59,754 nt of DNA from assembly GCA_003155915.1 (NCBI GenBank), contig PMFA01000021.1, forward strand, positions 174,268-234,021. The letters are read 5' to 3'. The translations under genes were made by a program, and so were the position numbers. Under the pieces are notes generated by a model that was given only the letters and a program-made list of their open reading frames with translations, was not told the DNA's origin and did no database searches. The stretch is from Acidimicrobiaceae bacterium. GTDB taxonomy: Bacteria > Actinomycetota > Acidimicrobiia > Acidimicrobiales > RAAP-2. Shown here one piece after another: positions 35,851 to 44,892 of this stretch. The stretch's first letter is position 1. Every line of letters begins with the position of its first letter.

Positions 35851-36143
35851 TTCGGGTCGTCTTACCAGCACATTTGAAGACCCTCGTCAATGCCACTCGC
35901 GAGATCGAACTCGACGTTGCTGGCGTCGCCAGCCAGCGTTCGGTCGTCGACGCCCTCGAAAATCGCTACCCGGTGTTGCTGGGAACGATTCGTGACCCGA
36001 CCACCAAGAAACGTCGCCCCTTCATCCGCTTCTTTGCCTGCGAAGAGGACATCTCTCACGACGATCCCGAGGCGCCGCTCCCCGATGCCGTGGTCTCAGG
36101 CGTCGAGCCGTTCTTCGTGATTGGGGCGATGGCGGGCGGCTGA
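35847..36143 (+). CDS. MoaD/ThiS-family ubiquitin-like protein paired with a propeller
   Basis: A 98-residue beta-grasp protein: [21 protein letters not shown] at the start and a C-terminus [10 protein letters not shown] ending in the double glycine needed for adenylation and thiocarboxylation or conjugation. It is longer than the second MoaD in this window (36705-36941) and contains an insert [20 protein letters not shown]. The strict coupling to the propeller gene suggests a joint function separate from molybdopterin synthase. I infer sulfur carrier or protein tag; neither is shown. Confidence 0.85.
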   Translation: MIRVVLPAHLKTLVNATREIELDVAGVASQRSVVDALENRYPVLLGTIRDPTTKKRRPFIRFFACEEDISHDDPEAPLPDAVVSGVEPFFVIGAMAGG

Positions 36144-36240
36144 GGCGTTCGTATTCGCCGTGCGCTCATGGGTCCATCACGACAGGGGCATTCACGCGGA
36201 GAGACGTCACATCAAATCACAATCCCCTACGCTCGATGGA

Positions 36241-36747
36241 ATGGAACTCGCGGCCAAGGTCCTGATCGTCTCGGATTCTGCGGCGGCCGGAACTCGTGCC
36301 GATTTGGCGGGGCCACTACTGCGGGCGCGACTCGCTGAGGCCGGGTTCGATGTCGTCGAGCTGAAGATCGTGAGCGACGGCGTGGCGTCGGTCGAAGGTG
36401 CCCTTCGCGCACAGGTCGAAGGATTCGTGGGCGTCATCGTTACCTCGGGGGGAACGGGGTTCTCCCCTCGAGATCTCACTCCCGAGGCCACCTTGCGGGT
36501 ACTCGACCGTGAAGCACCCGGACTGAGTGAAGCCATGCGCCTCATCAATCCGCTCGGACGTCTTTCACGTGCGAGAGCCGGTACGTCCGCACGAAGCGTG
36601 ATCGTGAACTGTCCCGGTTCACCCAAGGGTGCGATTGAGTGTCTCGACGCAATTCTGGACGTTCTGCCGCACGCGCTCGAACTACTCCAAGGAGAGGCCT
36701 CGCCTCATCCTCCCGAAACCGGTGGCAGCACCATAATTTCGTCGTGA
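36241..36747 (+). CDS. mogA: Molybdopterin adenylyltransferase / MoaB-MogA family
   Basis: A 168-residue protein with the MogA/MoaB fold. VTSGGTGFSPRDLTPEAT is the TSGGTG pterin-binding motif and VIVNCPGSPKGAIECL is the second conserved block. It adenylates molybdopterin before Mo insertion by MoeA. I take ATG 36241 because the frame from 36121 would overlap the ubiquitin-like gene with unrelated sequence. Its 3' end overlaps the convergent moaD by 43 bases. Confidence 0.92.
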   Translation: MELAAKVLIVSDSAAAGTRADLAGPLLRARLAEAGFDVVELKIVSDGVASVEGALRAQVEGFVGVIVTSGGTGFSPRDLTPEATLRVLDREAPGLSEAMRLINPLGRLSRARAGTSARSVIVNCPGSPKGAIECLDAILDVLPHALELLQGEASPHPPETGGSTIISS

Positions 36748-36941
36748 GATTCGAGGCGGGTCGCTGGCGCGGCCGGCTCGCCGTTGAGCCAAACCTGGCT
36801 GACTTCGAGAAGAGTGCCGAAATCCGCGCCGTATCGAATGACGGCCTCCTTAAGGACATCGTCCAGCGTCACGCCATCGAAATGGTCTTCGCGCCGCCCG
36901 GCCGCGTCGTGTGCGGGACCGAGCAGAATCAGTTTTGCCAC
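36705..36941 (-). CDS. moaD: Molybdopterin synthase small subunit MoaD
   Basis: A 78-residue beta-grasp protein ending MVLPPVSGG, with the thiocarboxylate-forming GG at the C-terminus. VWLNGEPA matches the conserved centre of MoaD. It follows moaE and moeA on the minus strand, one base after the moeA stop in transcript order. The last 43 bases are shared, antisense, with the end of mogA. No MoeB/MoaZ activating enzyme is visible in the window. Confidence 0.9.
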   Translation of the reverse strand: MAKLILLGPAHDAAGRREDHFDGVTLDDVLKEAVIRYGADFGTLLEVSQVWLNGEPAAPATRLESHDEIMVLPPVSGG

Positions 36942-36942
36942 G

Positions 36943-38178
36943 TCACGAACCGTTCAATCGTTCGGTGTCGATGATCATCGCGGTTACTTCTTGTCCGGCG
37001 TCGAGGCCATCGCCGTCGGGAACCATGGCGATGGCGTTGGCCTCCGCGATGGCGTTGAGCAGGTGAGAGCCTTGTCGAGCGACGCTCTTCACGTGGAGTC
37101 GCCCGTCGCCTTCTAGTCGAGCGCTCACGTGAACGAGATTGAGTTTGCCGTCACGTCGCCGTGGGAGGGGACAGTCGAGGATCATCGGCGCGGTCGGACG
37201 GTCCAGTTCACTTCGTCCGGAGAGGAGGCGAAGAGCCGGGCGTACGAATAGTTCGAAGCCGACGAGGGTCGACACTGGATTGCCCGCGAGGCCAAAGAAG
37301 GGCGTGCCCGACGACGGGTCGACGGCGAATGCGAAGGGCTTGCCGGGTCTGATTGCCACTTGCATCGAGCTCGCACTGTCACCCACGAGATCCGCGAGCA
37401 CTGATTTGACGAAGTCGGCGTCGCCGACACTGACGCCCCCAGTGGAGACAATCGCGTCGCACGAACGCAAGCCACGTTCGAGGGCTTGGGCGATGGCGTC
37501 GGGCGTGTCGCCAGCGATGCCGAGATCAACGGGGGTGAATCCGGAGCGGGCGAGTGAGGCCAAAAGAGTGGGGCGATTGGCGTCGCGGATCTTCCCGTCT
37601 CCGAGGTCGTCCCTCGAATCGGAGAGTTCGTTCCCGGTCGAGAGCACGCCAACGCGCGGTCGCGGGTGCGCGAAGACCGTTTCGATTCCTTGACTCGCGA
37701 GCACGCCCAGTAACGCCGGCCCGATCACGCTGCCGATGCCGACGAGTTCTTGGCCCACCGTGACGTCCTCGCCGACGAGGCGCACGAACTCCCCGGGCTG
37801 GACCGTCCTTTGAATCAGGACGGTCTTGCCTTCGGGATCGACCGTGGCCTCTTCTCGCATGCAGACGCTGTCGGCGCCGTCGGGTAGTGGCGCGCCCGTC
37901 ATGATGCGAGCCGCCTCACCCGACTTCACCGTCAGGGTGGCTTGGTCACCGGCGAAGATCGTGTCCACGATCACGAGACTTCTCGCGCTGTCGGCGGTGT
38001 CCTGGGCTCGCAGAGCGAAGCCGTCCATCGCCGAATTCGCGAAACGTGGCGAAGGCTCGCGTGCGCGTACGGTGCCCGCCGTCACCAATCCGAGCGCGTC
38101 GTTGAGTTCGATTTCCTTCGCCGGGAGCGCGCGCAGATCCTGGAGAACGAATTGGCGCGCTTCTTCGTAGGAGATCAT
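36943..38178 (-). CDS. moeA: Molybdopterin molybdenumtransferase MoeA
   Basis: A 411-residue protein with the MoeA layout: SAMDGFALRA in the N-terminal domain, the MTGAPLPDGADSVCMREE block, the MoCF domain with VSTGGVSVGDADFV and the FGLAGNPVSTLVGFELFVRP motif, and a C-terminal barrel. It inserts molybdate into adenylated molybdopterin. ATG 38178 has GAGGG eight bases upstream; the frame to 38259 would overlap moaE. Confidence 0.95.
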   Translation of the reverse strand: MISYEEARQFVLQDLRALPAKEIELNDALGLVTAGTVRAREPSPRFANSAMDGFALRAQDTADSARSLVIVDTIFAGDQATLTVKSGEAARIMTGAPLPDGADSVCMREEATVDPEGKTVLIQRTVQPGEFVRLVGEDVTVGQELVGIGSVIGPALLGVLASQGIETVFAHPRPRVGVLSTGNELSDSRDDLGDGKIRDANRPTLLASLARSGFTPVDLGIAGDTPDAIAQALERGLRSCDAIVSTGGVSVGDADFVKSVLADLVGDSASSMQVAIRPGKPFAFAVDPSSGTPFFGLAGNPVSTLVGFELFVRPALRLLSGRSELDRPTAPMILDCPLPRRRDGKLNLVHVSARLEGDGRLHVKSVARQGSHLLNAIAEANAIAMVPDGDGLDAGQEVTAMIIDTERLNGS

Positions 38179-38218
38179 CGTTCGGCCCTCGTGCAGTACA
38201 AGGGGCGTGGAGGGACCT

Positions 38219-38692
38219 TCATTGATCGCGAGCGTTGCCGATTGGCGAGGTCTCGTCACTCCAGGCCGATCCGCCCTCCCAAAGTTCTCGTTTCCACATC
38301 GGTACGCTCGCCTTCAGCGCGTCGATGCAGAACTGAGCAGCCGCGAAAGCCGCGTCGCGGTGCGGTGCCGATACCGCGACCACCACCGTCGACACCGAGA
38401 GTTCGACTCGGCCAATTCGGTGGTGGATGGCGACGCGCTCGAGCGCCGGCCAGCGCGCACGCGCCTCGTCGACGACGTCGCGTAGACGCTGCTCCGCCAA
38501 TTCGGAGTTGGTTTCGTACTCGAGCGCGATCACGTTCTCTCGGGTACTTGAATGATCCCGAACGATGCCCGAGAACGTCACGACGGCCCCACAGTTGGGA
38601 CGAATCACCCAGTTGGAGAGTTCGTCAGGCGAGAGCGGGTTCTCCGTGATCGAAATCCAGTCAGAGGTTGGAGCTGACGACATTCGCCACAT
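38219..38692 (-). CDS. moaE: Molybdopterin synthase large subunit MoaE
   Basis: A 157-residue protein with GAVVTFSGIVRDHS, ALEYETNSELAEQRL, HRIGRVELSVSTVVVAVSA and the catalytic-lysine segment VPMWKRELWEGG. It receives sulfur from MoaD to convert cyclic pyranopterin monophosphate into molybdopterin. ATG 38692 is the longest start; ATG 38683 (MSSAPTSDW) has better ribosome-site spacing. It is first in the moaE-moeA-moaD transcript. Confidence 0.94.
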   Translation of the reverse strand: MWRMSSAPTSDWISITENPLSPDELSNWVIRPNCGAVVTFSGIVRDHSSTRENVIALEYETNSELAEQRLRDVVDEARARWPALERVAIHHRIGRVELSVSTVVVAVSAPHRDAAFAAAQFCIDALKASVPMWKRELWEGGSAWSDETSPIGNARDQ

Positions 38693-38885
38693 CCTATTGT
38701 CGACTCGAGATGGTTCTGAGTCGTTCTCGTTGCGAAGCGCGAGGGCGATTCAGCGATGGTCCACTCGGCGGCGCGGCGCGAGAATTCCACAGGCGCATGT
38801 ACGGTGAAACGGGCCTTGCGCAACCCTGTTTACGCCGCACGGGTCGCACTAGTACTGTAAATGCAACTTCTTAGGGGCCACGAAC

Positions 38886-39821
38886 ATGTCACTCAATTCA
38901 GCTCTTCACAGAGTCATTTTTGGTCACAAAGTCATCGAGCGACTTCTCATCACGTCATTCATTGGGGTGGGTCTCGTCGTGCCACTCGCGAGTGCGTCCT
39001 CGAGCGCCGCAAACCAAAAAAAATCGGCCGGCGCCGTCGACGTTCTCTACGCCGGATCGTTCCTCGATCTCATGGAACAACACTTGGGTCCGGCCTTCCA
39101 CGAGGCGACGGGCTACACCGTGAGCGGTTATTCGGCCGGCTCTTCGGCACTCGCGAGTGAGATTTCGGGGAAGACGTTGGCGGGCGACGTCTTCATAAGT
39201 GCCTCGCCCACTGTGAACACCTCACTCGAGGGCGCGAGCAATGGCAACTGGGTGTCGTCGTATAGCGAGTTCGGATTGTCCCCACTCGTGCTCGGCTACT
39301 ACCCGAAATCAAAATTCGCGAAGGACCTCTTAACGAAGCCGTGGTACGACGTCGTCGATCTGCCAGGTTTCTTACTGGGTCGTACCGATCCCGTGACGGA
39401 CCCCAAAGGCGTGCTCGCCGTCGATGCACTCGAAGGCGTCGCGTTGACGCACGATATTCCGGCTCTGAACGGCCTCGCCACGTCGACGTCAAACGTCTTT
39501 GAAGAGACCGCACTGGTGGGTGATCTCCAAGCGGGCCAACTCGACGCTGGATTCTTCTACGGCGTCGAAGCGTCGGCGGCCCACCTCAAATCCGTTCCGC
39601 TCACGGGGACTGACCTGGCCGCCCAGTACACGGTGGCGATCCTAAACCGGGCGCCCCACGAAGCTGCCGCGAAGGCGTTCGTAAAATTCTTGTTCAGCGC
39701 CGATGGTCGATCGATTCTGAAGAAGTACGGAGTGACGCCTCTCGTGCCGCCGGTGGTGACGAAGGCGTCGGCCGCGGCGAGTACCACGACGACAACCTTC
39801 GCGACGACGACGACGTCGTGA
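38886..39821 (+). CDS. Molybdate/tungstate ABC transporter substrate-binding protein
   Basis: A 311-residue secreted protein. A hydrophobic signal region (about 19-36) ends near ASASSSAANQ. The mature part starts VDVLYAGSFLDLMEQHLGPAF and contains SGYSAGSSALASEISGKTLAGDVFISAS, which matches WtpA/ModA-type anion-binding proteins. The C-terminus is an odd Thr-rich tail (STTTTTFATTTTS). AGGGG precedes the ATG. It overlaps the fused permease-ATPase gene by GTGA. Confidence 0.88.
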   Translation: MSLNSALHRVIFGHKVIERLLITSFIGVGLVVPLASASSSAANQKKSAGAVDVLYAGSFLDLMEQHLGPAFHEATGYTVSGYSAGSSALASEISGKTLAGDVFISASPTVNTSLEGASNGNWVSSYSEFGLSPLVLGYYPKSKFAKDLLTKPWYDVVDLPGFLLGRTDPVTDPKGVLAVDALEGVALTHDIPALNGLATSTSNVFEETALVGDLQAGQLDAGFFYGVEASAAHLKSVPLTGTDLAAQYTVAILNRAPHEAAAKAFVKFLFSADGRSILKKYGVTPLVPPVVTKASAAASTTTTTFATTTTS

Positions 39822-41695
39822 CGTTACCGAGGGCGCCGAGAAGCCCCCTCTTTTGGCTGGGCGGACTGCTCGTCGTCTACCTTGGGTATCCGCTCGCCGC
39901 CTTCGTCGTTCGACTCGTCACCTCGCCACAACGTGGCTTTCAGGTGCCCGGCCTCTTCCCGGCACTGTGGGTTTCGGTGAGTTGCGCCACAGTTTCTTTG
40001 GCGATAGTCACGGTCCTCGGCGTGCCGCTCGCGTACCTCCTCGCGCGTTCGTCGGGTCCGATCTCGACGATCGTGGGCATCATCGTGCAAATCCCCTTGG
40101 CGTTGCCCCCCCTCATGAGTGGCATCGTGTTGGTCTATCTCATTGGCCCGTACACCTTCTTGGGCCAACTCTTCGGTGAGCATCTGACAGATTCGTTGGT
40201 TGGTGTCGTCATTGCGATGTCCTTCGTGTCGTCGCCATTTTTGATCGTCGCGGCCCGTGCCGCCTTCGCCTCGCTCGATAAGGGAATGCTCGACGTCGCC
40301 GCGACGCTCGGACACGCCGACGCGTCACGCTTCTTGCGCGTCGCGGTGCCCTCGGCGGGCCACGGGATCCGCGCGGGAATGTTGCTGACGTGGCTTCGCG
40401 CTTTCGGCGAGTACGGCGCTGTCGTGATCCTGGCGTACAACCCCGCGTCGTTGCCGATCTACACGGAAAACCAATTCAGTGGTCGGGGTCTGCCTACGAC
40501 GTTGGCTCCGACGGCGCTGGCGCTCGGAGTCGCGGTCGTCGTCGTGTTGCTCAGTCGCGCTCGAATTACCAAACCGGCGACTCGACGCTCGAGTACACCC
40601 AAGCCCAGCGCGCCCGAGAGGGTGTTGCCGCGGCCCGTCCGCTTTGACGTCGATCATCATCTGGGAACTTTCCACCTCGCCCTCGCCCACGAGTCGCCAA
40701 CCGCGCACCTGGGGATTCTTGGACCCTCGGGTTCGGGGAAGACTGCATTGTTGCGCTGTCTCGCTGGACTCAATGGAGCGAGCCCGGGACCCGTCTGGTA
40801 CGGCGATGAACTGATGCAACACGTACCCGTCGAGCGCCGTGGCGTGGGCTACGTCGCCCAGGGTTTCTCGCTGTACCCGCGAATGTCGGTGTGGCGCCAC
40901 ATGACGTTCGCCGGCGCCACGCCGGAACTCAGCGCCTACTGGATCGAGCACCTCCGTCTTCAAGGACTCGAAGACCGACTCCCCGCAGATCTGTCCGGGG
41001 GCCAGCGTCAACGAGTGGGTCTGGCCCAGGTGCTCTGCTCCTCGCCCAAAGTGCTGTTGCTCGACGAGCCGTTCTCAGCCCTAGACGTACCGGTACGACT
41101 TGAACTGCGTCGAGAGCTTCGCCGTCTCCAACGAGAGACCGGTCTCGCAACCGTTCTCGTAACGCACGACCCCGAAGAGGCCGCGTTCTTGTCCGATGAA
41201 TTGATCGTTCTTGCCGAAGGCACGGTATTGCAGTCGGGCACCAGCCGATCCGTCTTCTCTCGACCGGTGTCGGCGGAGGTCGCGAAGCTGCTCGGGGTCG
41301 AGAATATGAACATCGGCACCGTGCACTCGCCGAGCGCGATTGACGTTGGCGGTGCACTGTTGCGAATTCCCCTCACCGAGATCGGAGTGGGCACGAAGGT
41401 GTGGTGGAGTATTGCGCCCGAGCGAGTGTTCGTGTCACCGATGCTCAATAACACTCCAAAGGATGGCGAAGATGCGTTACTGGGCACCGTCGTCGACGTG
41501 GCCGATATGGGTTCCGCCTACGACGTCTTCGTCACTATCGCCGACGGCGTGGAAGTGCTGGCGCGGAGTTGGGTTGCGCTCGACGTCGAGGTCGGCGCAC
41601 GGTGTCAGATTGCACTTGACCGGGCCGCGGTATCACTGTGGGAGGCGTCAAGTGACCGCACTGGACAGGCCCGTAACCACGGAGCGACGCGCTAG
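39818..41695 (+). CDS. Fused molybdate ABC permease-ATPase (ModB-ModC) with TOBE domain
   Basis: A 625-residue fusion. Residues 1-250 are a ModB-like permease with about five to six helices and an EAA-type loop (LDVAATLGHADASRFLRVAVPSA). After a linker (about 251-285) comes an ATPase with Walker A GPSGSGKTA, signature LSGGQRQRVG, Walker B LLLDEPFSALD and H-loop VTHDPEEA. The last 130 residues resemble a TOBE/Mop anion-binding domain. One polypeptide can dimerise to form the whole transporter core. It is normally two genes. GTG start, 4-base overlap with the binding-protein gene. Confidence 0.9.
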   Translation: MTLPRAPRSPLFWLGGLLVVYLGYPLAAFVVRLVTSPQRGFQVPGLFPALWVSVSCATVSLAIVTVLGVPLAYLLARSSGPISTIVGIIVQIPLALPPLMSGIVLVYLIGPYTFLGQLFGEHLTDSLVGVVIAMSFVSSPFLIVAARAAFASLDKGMLDVAATLGHADASRFLRVAVPSAGHGIRAGMLLTWLRAFGEYGAVVILAYNPASLPIYTENQFSGRGLPTTLAPTALALGVAVVVVLLSRARITKPATRRSSTPKPSAPERVLPRPVRFDVDHHLGTFHLALAHESPTAHLGILGPSGSGKTALLRCLAGLNGASPGPVWYGDELMQHVPVERRGVGYVAQGFSLYPRMSVWRHMTFAGATPELSAYWIEHLRLQGLEDRLPADLSGGQRQRVGLAQVLCSSPKVLLLDEPFSALDVPVRLELRRELRRLQRETGLATVLVTHDPEEAAFLSDELIVLAEGTVLQSGTSRSVFSRPVSAEVAKLLGVENMNIGTVHSPSAIDVGGALLRIPLTEIGVGTKVWWSIAPERVFVSPMLNNTPKDGEDALLGTVVDVADMGSAYDVFVTIADGVEVLARSWVALDVEVGARCQIALDRAAVSLWEASSDRTGQARNHGATR

Positions 41696-41731
41696 TCGAC
41701 CCAGTCTCTCGTCATCCCAAGATGATAAATC

Positions 41732-42139
41732 CTAAAACCTCTCGGGAATCTCGACACTCACACTCGTGGCCTTGATCACGGCGTCGACGACCACACCGGG
41801 GGCGAGCTCGAGTTCGTCAGCGGCTTCACGGGTGATGAGCGAGACAAATCGGTGGGGACCGGCTTGAATCTCGATCTGCGCGACAACCTTGTCCTTCACG
41901 ACCTTGGTGACGATGCCGACGAAGCGATTACGCGTTGACTGCGCCCGCGGACTCTTGGGCTTCGCGCTCGCCGACGAACTGATCGCGACCTCGGCAATGT
42001 CCTCACCGTCGAAATAGCGACGGCCGTCCTCGGCGACGGTTGAGGTCAGGCGTCCCGATTCGGCCCAGCGCCGTATCGTGTCAGTGCTCACGCCGAGCAA
42101 CTCAGCCGCTTGTGCGGTGCGGTACGTCGCCATGGTCAA
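41732..42139 (-). CDS. HTH-Mop regulator (molybdate-responsive, ModE-like in role)
   Basis: A 135-residue protein. Residues 1-50 are an excisionase/MerR-like winged helix (AAELLGVSTDTIRRWAESGRL), and residues 69-135 are a Mop/TOBE domain (RNRFVGIVTKVVKDKVVAQIEIQAG to VDAVIKATSVSVE) that binds molybdate. The HTH-plus-Mop design suggests a molybdate sensor for the surrounding genes. It is convergent with the transporter and downstream of moaA on the same strand. Confidence 0.85.
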   Translation of the reverse strand: MTMATYRTAQAAELLGVSTDTIRRWAESGRLTSTVAEDGRRYFDGEDIAEVAISSSASAKPKSPRAQSTRNRFVGIVTKVVKDKVVAQIEIQAGPHRFVSLITREAADELELAPGVVVDAVIKATSVSVEIPERF

Positions 42140-42232
42140 AGACTACCCATGCGGTAGTTCCAGATCCCAGTCGTCGCTAGGGAATGACTTCGATGTAGAG
42201 CGCACGGTACAGGCTTCGTGCAGCGCGACAAC

Positions 42233-43333
42233 TCATCCACCAATCATGGACATCGATCGAGTGGGGCTTAAGAACCCGGGCTCGTTGATCGCGTGTCCGG
42301 GGTATTTTTCCCACACGGCCCTTCGAAGAGCGAGCGCGATCACGTCGTCGTCCGCCCCATCGCGTATCAGATCTCGTAGCGAATGTTCGTCGTCAGAGAA
42401 CAAGCAGTTTCGAATCGCTCCGTCGGCCGTGAGTCGCAGTCGATTGCATGTGCCGCAGAAGGGTTGCGTGACACTCGAGATGAGCCCAATCTCTCCTTGG
42501 CCATCGACGAACGCGAATCGTTCCGCGGGCGCCGAGTTGTGGTTGCCGATAGCCTCCAGCGGCCAACGCGCCGAGATAAGTTCGAAGATCTCTCTCCCCG
42601 ACACGAGTTGGGAATTGTCCCACTTACCCTGCGCGTCGAGGGGCATGAATTCGATGAAGCGAACGACGCGACCCGTCTCGCGTGCGAACGCGGCAAAGTC
42701 CAATATCTCGTCGTCGTTTTGCCCGCGCAATATCACCACGTTTAATTTCAGCGGCGTGAGTCCCGCCGCCTCGACGGCGGCCATCGCCTCGATGACCGTC
42801 TGGAGATCGCCCCGGCGACGAATCGAATTGAATCGATCGGGTTTCAACGAGTCGCAGCTGATGTTGACTCGCTTAAGTCCGGCGTCCTTGAGCGACGTCA
42901 CCATTGGCGTGAGCAACATGGCGTTCGTGGTGAGGGCCAGATCATCGAAACCGAGCGCCGATAGTCGTTGGACGAGTGAGGGCAGATTCTTTCGAACGAG
43001 CGGTTCGCCGCCGGTAAGGCGTATGGCGGTGATGCCAAGTTCGCGCGCGACTCGCGCGACTCGGATCATTTCATCAAACGTCAGGAGTGCGTCACGGGGC
43101 TGAAACGTCATGCCCACTTCGGGCATGCAGTACACACAGCGGAGGTTGCAACGGTCGGTGACCGATATGCGAAGGTCGTTGTGGATTCGACCGTAACGGT
43201 CGACCAACGGGCCACTCTCGGGCATGGCGAGTCGTTCGGCCTTCTCATCGGATGCACCGGTCGCACTCTCGCGTACGTGTGGCCGCACCGAGACGAAGAC
43301 GGGCGTTGGAGCGTCGCCGTCGATGGTCGTCAT
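42233..43333 (-). CDS. moaA: GTP 3',8-cyclase MoaA (radical SAM)
   Basis: A 366-residue radical SAM enzyme. The first cluster is CNLRCVYC after RISVTDR, LTGGEPLVRKNL is the SAM-binding motif, and the C-terminal second cluster is seen as FCGTCNRLRLTADGAIRNCLF. It makes 3',8-cyclo-GTP, the first molybdopterin step. ATG 43333 is preceded by GGGAG at good spacing; the longer frame to 43435 has no site. It follows moaC by 140 bases. Confidence 0.93.
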   Translation of the reverse strand: MTTIDGDAPTPVFVSVRPHVRESATGASDEKAERLAMPESGPLVDRYGRIHNDLRISVTDRCNLRCVYCMPEVGMTFQPRDALLTFDEMIRVARVARELGITAIRLTGGEPLVRKNLPSLVQRLSALGFDDLALTTNAMLLTPMVTSLKDAGLKRVNISCDSLKPDRFNSIRRRGDLQTVIEAMAAVEAAGLTPLKLNVVILRGQNDDEILDFAAFARETGRVVRFIEFMPLDAQGKWDNSQLVSGREIFELISARWPLEAIGNHNSAPAERFAFVDGQGEIGLISSVTQPFCGTCNRLRLTADGAIRNCLFSDDEHSLRDLIRDGADDDVIALALRRAVWEKYPGHAINEPGFLSPTRSMSMIGG

Positions 43334-43473
43334 GCGCACTCCCGGTACGGGTGCCCAAAGGAAAGGTTCTGGATCGCGACGTGCTCCACGGATAATCACC
43401 TTAATAGTCGCTCGTTGAAACTTCCGGGGCACCACGCAGCACGTCGCATGTCGTACGACGTTCCGTTGCTGCG

Positions 43474-43971
43474 TTAGCGAGGCGGCTTCTTATTGGCGTC
43501 TTCCACGAGGCGTCCCCACTTGCCGGACTTTCCGCCCTCTTTCTTCAATACCTCGAGCCCATCGATCCGCGCAGTCGGGTCGTTTTTTCGCAGAGAGTCC
43601 ACAATACAGAGCGCCGCGAACGCGCACGCGGTCAGTGCTTCCATCTCAACGCCCGTGCGCTGGGTGGCGGTGACCGTCGCGGTCACTTCGATACCACGGT
43701 CTCGTCGGTTCAACTCGACGTCCACATCGTTCAGATTAAGAGTGTGGCACAGTGGGATGAGTTCGGCCGTTCTCTTCGCCGCTGACACGCCCGCGATGCG
43801 CGCACAAAGAACGGGGTCGATCCCGTCATCTCGAGCTTCGAGTTCGCCAATGTCCACCGACGTAACAACGAGACAGTGAGCCATTGCGGTTCGTCGCGTC
43901 ACGCGCTTGCTAGTGACGTCCACCATCCGCAATTTCCCCATGGCGCTGATGTGGGAGAACTCACGTTCCAT
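43474..43971 (-). CDS. moaC: Cyclic pyranopterin monophosphate synthase MoaC
   Basis: A protein of about 165 residues with MRMVDVTSK-like start, TAELIPLCHTLNLNDVDVE, and TGVEMEALTACAFAALCIVDSL, all hallmark blocks of MoaC. With MoaA it makes cyclic pyranopterin monophosphate. ATG 43971 has GGAGGG nine bases upstream; the frame is open to 44010. The C-terminus reads KKEGGKSGKWGR. Confidence 0.94.
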   Translation of the reverse strand: MEREFSHISAMGKLRMVDVTSKRVTRRTAMAHCLVVTSVDIGELEARDDGIDPVLCARIAGVSAAKRTAELIPLCHTLNLNDVDVELNRRDRGIEVTATVTATQRTGVEMEALTACAFAALCIVDSLRKNDPTARIDGLEVLKKEGGKSGKWGRLVEDANKKPPR

Positions 43972-44346
43972 GATGTTCATCCCTCCACTCAATTGAACGC
44001 CAACAGCCAATTCGGTCCCGCAGGGTGTTCCAGTTGCCTGGCGTTCGCGCGTTGCTCTTACGGCACTGAAGTGTACTTGGCGCCCTTCGGTCGCTGAGTG
44101 GTTGACTGGCTCCTAACTCGCAGTTAACGGAAGCCGTCGAAGTGGTGGCCGGGTCGAAGACACCGATGTCGTGGCGCGTCGATACGTCCTTCGCGAGATC
44201 AAACTTGAAAGAAATCAAGAGAGTTACCGGCGTTGTCGGCTCAGCCACAATGTCTGTAACGCAATCTCCTCGCGCAAGACGGTAATGGTGGACGGGGTCG
44301 TCCGAAGTGCCGACATCACTGCGTACGCGCAGGAAGGAACCAGCCG
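43972..44346. other. Intergenic stretch between moaC and a small secreted-protein gene
   Basis: The two flanking genes diverge, so both promoters lie in these 375 bases. I see no open frame with a domain or a good ribosome site and no clear molybdopterin riboswitch, although a Moco-type RNA would be expected about here if present. Confidence 0.5.
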
Positions 44347-44685
44347 ATGAAGAGAATATTTATCGCCCTCGTGTTGCCCGCCGCACTCGTCCTTGGGTCA
44401 TTGGGACTTGGGGTCACGCTCGCAAGTGGTCCCGCCGGGGCGGCTGAGCACGCGCACACGACCATGCAGCACTCGTGGCACGGAACGATCTCGAAGATCA
44501 ACGCCAAGATGGGTACGACGAGCTCGTTCAGCTTTGGGTCAGGATCAAAGACGTACGTCGTGCATTGGGACGCCATGACCCATTTCACAATGGGTACCGC
44601 GAAGAACATCAAGGTGGGCGCGTTGGTCACGGTCACCGGTACGTTGAAGGGGATGACGATAGCGGGAACAAAACTCGACGTATGA
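44347..44685 (+). CDS. Small secreted protein, DUF5666-like beta domain
   Basis: A 112-residue protein with a clear signal peptide (KR then IFIALVLPAALVLGSLGLG, cleavage near AGAAEHAH) and a small beta-rich domain (HGTISKINAKMGTTSSF to VGALVTVTGTLKGMTI) resembling DUF5666/OB-like secreted domains. AAGGA precedes the ATG. It lies 200 bases upstream of the molybdoenzyme gene; a role is unknown. Confidence 0.7.
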   Translation: MKRIFIALVLPAALVLGSLGLGVTLASGPAGAAEHAHTTMQHSWHGTISKINAKMGTTSSFSFGSGSKTYVVHWDAMTHFTMGTAKNIKVGALVTVTGTLKGMTIAGTKLDV

Positions 44686-44892
44686 CGTCGTGCCGTGCAG
44701 CCCGTGACGGACGCGTCGTCACGGGTCAAGCGGATTCCTTTGTTCGTGATGACTCAGGGAGGAATCGAACGGTCGGGCTAAACGTCGAGTTCGCGTTGGG
44801 TCGTTCATCTGACGGGTATTCGTTGCCTGGACGAGTAAGACTGAACGGACTTCCTCACGCGCGACGTGCGATCGATTCGTCTCGTCTGGAGA

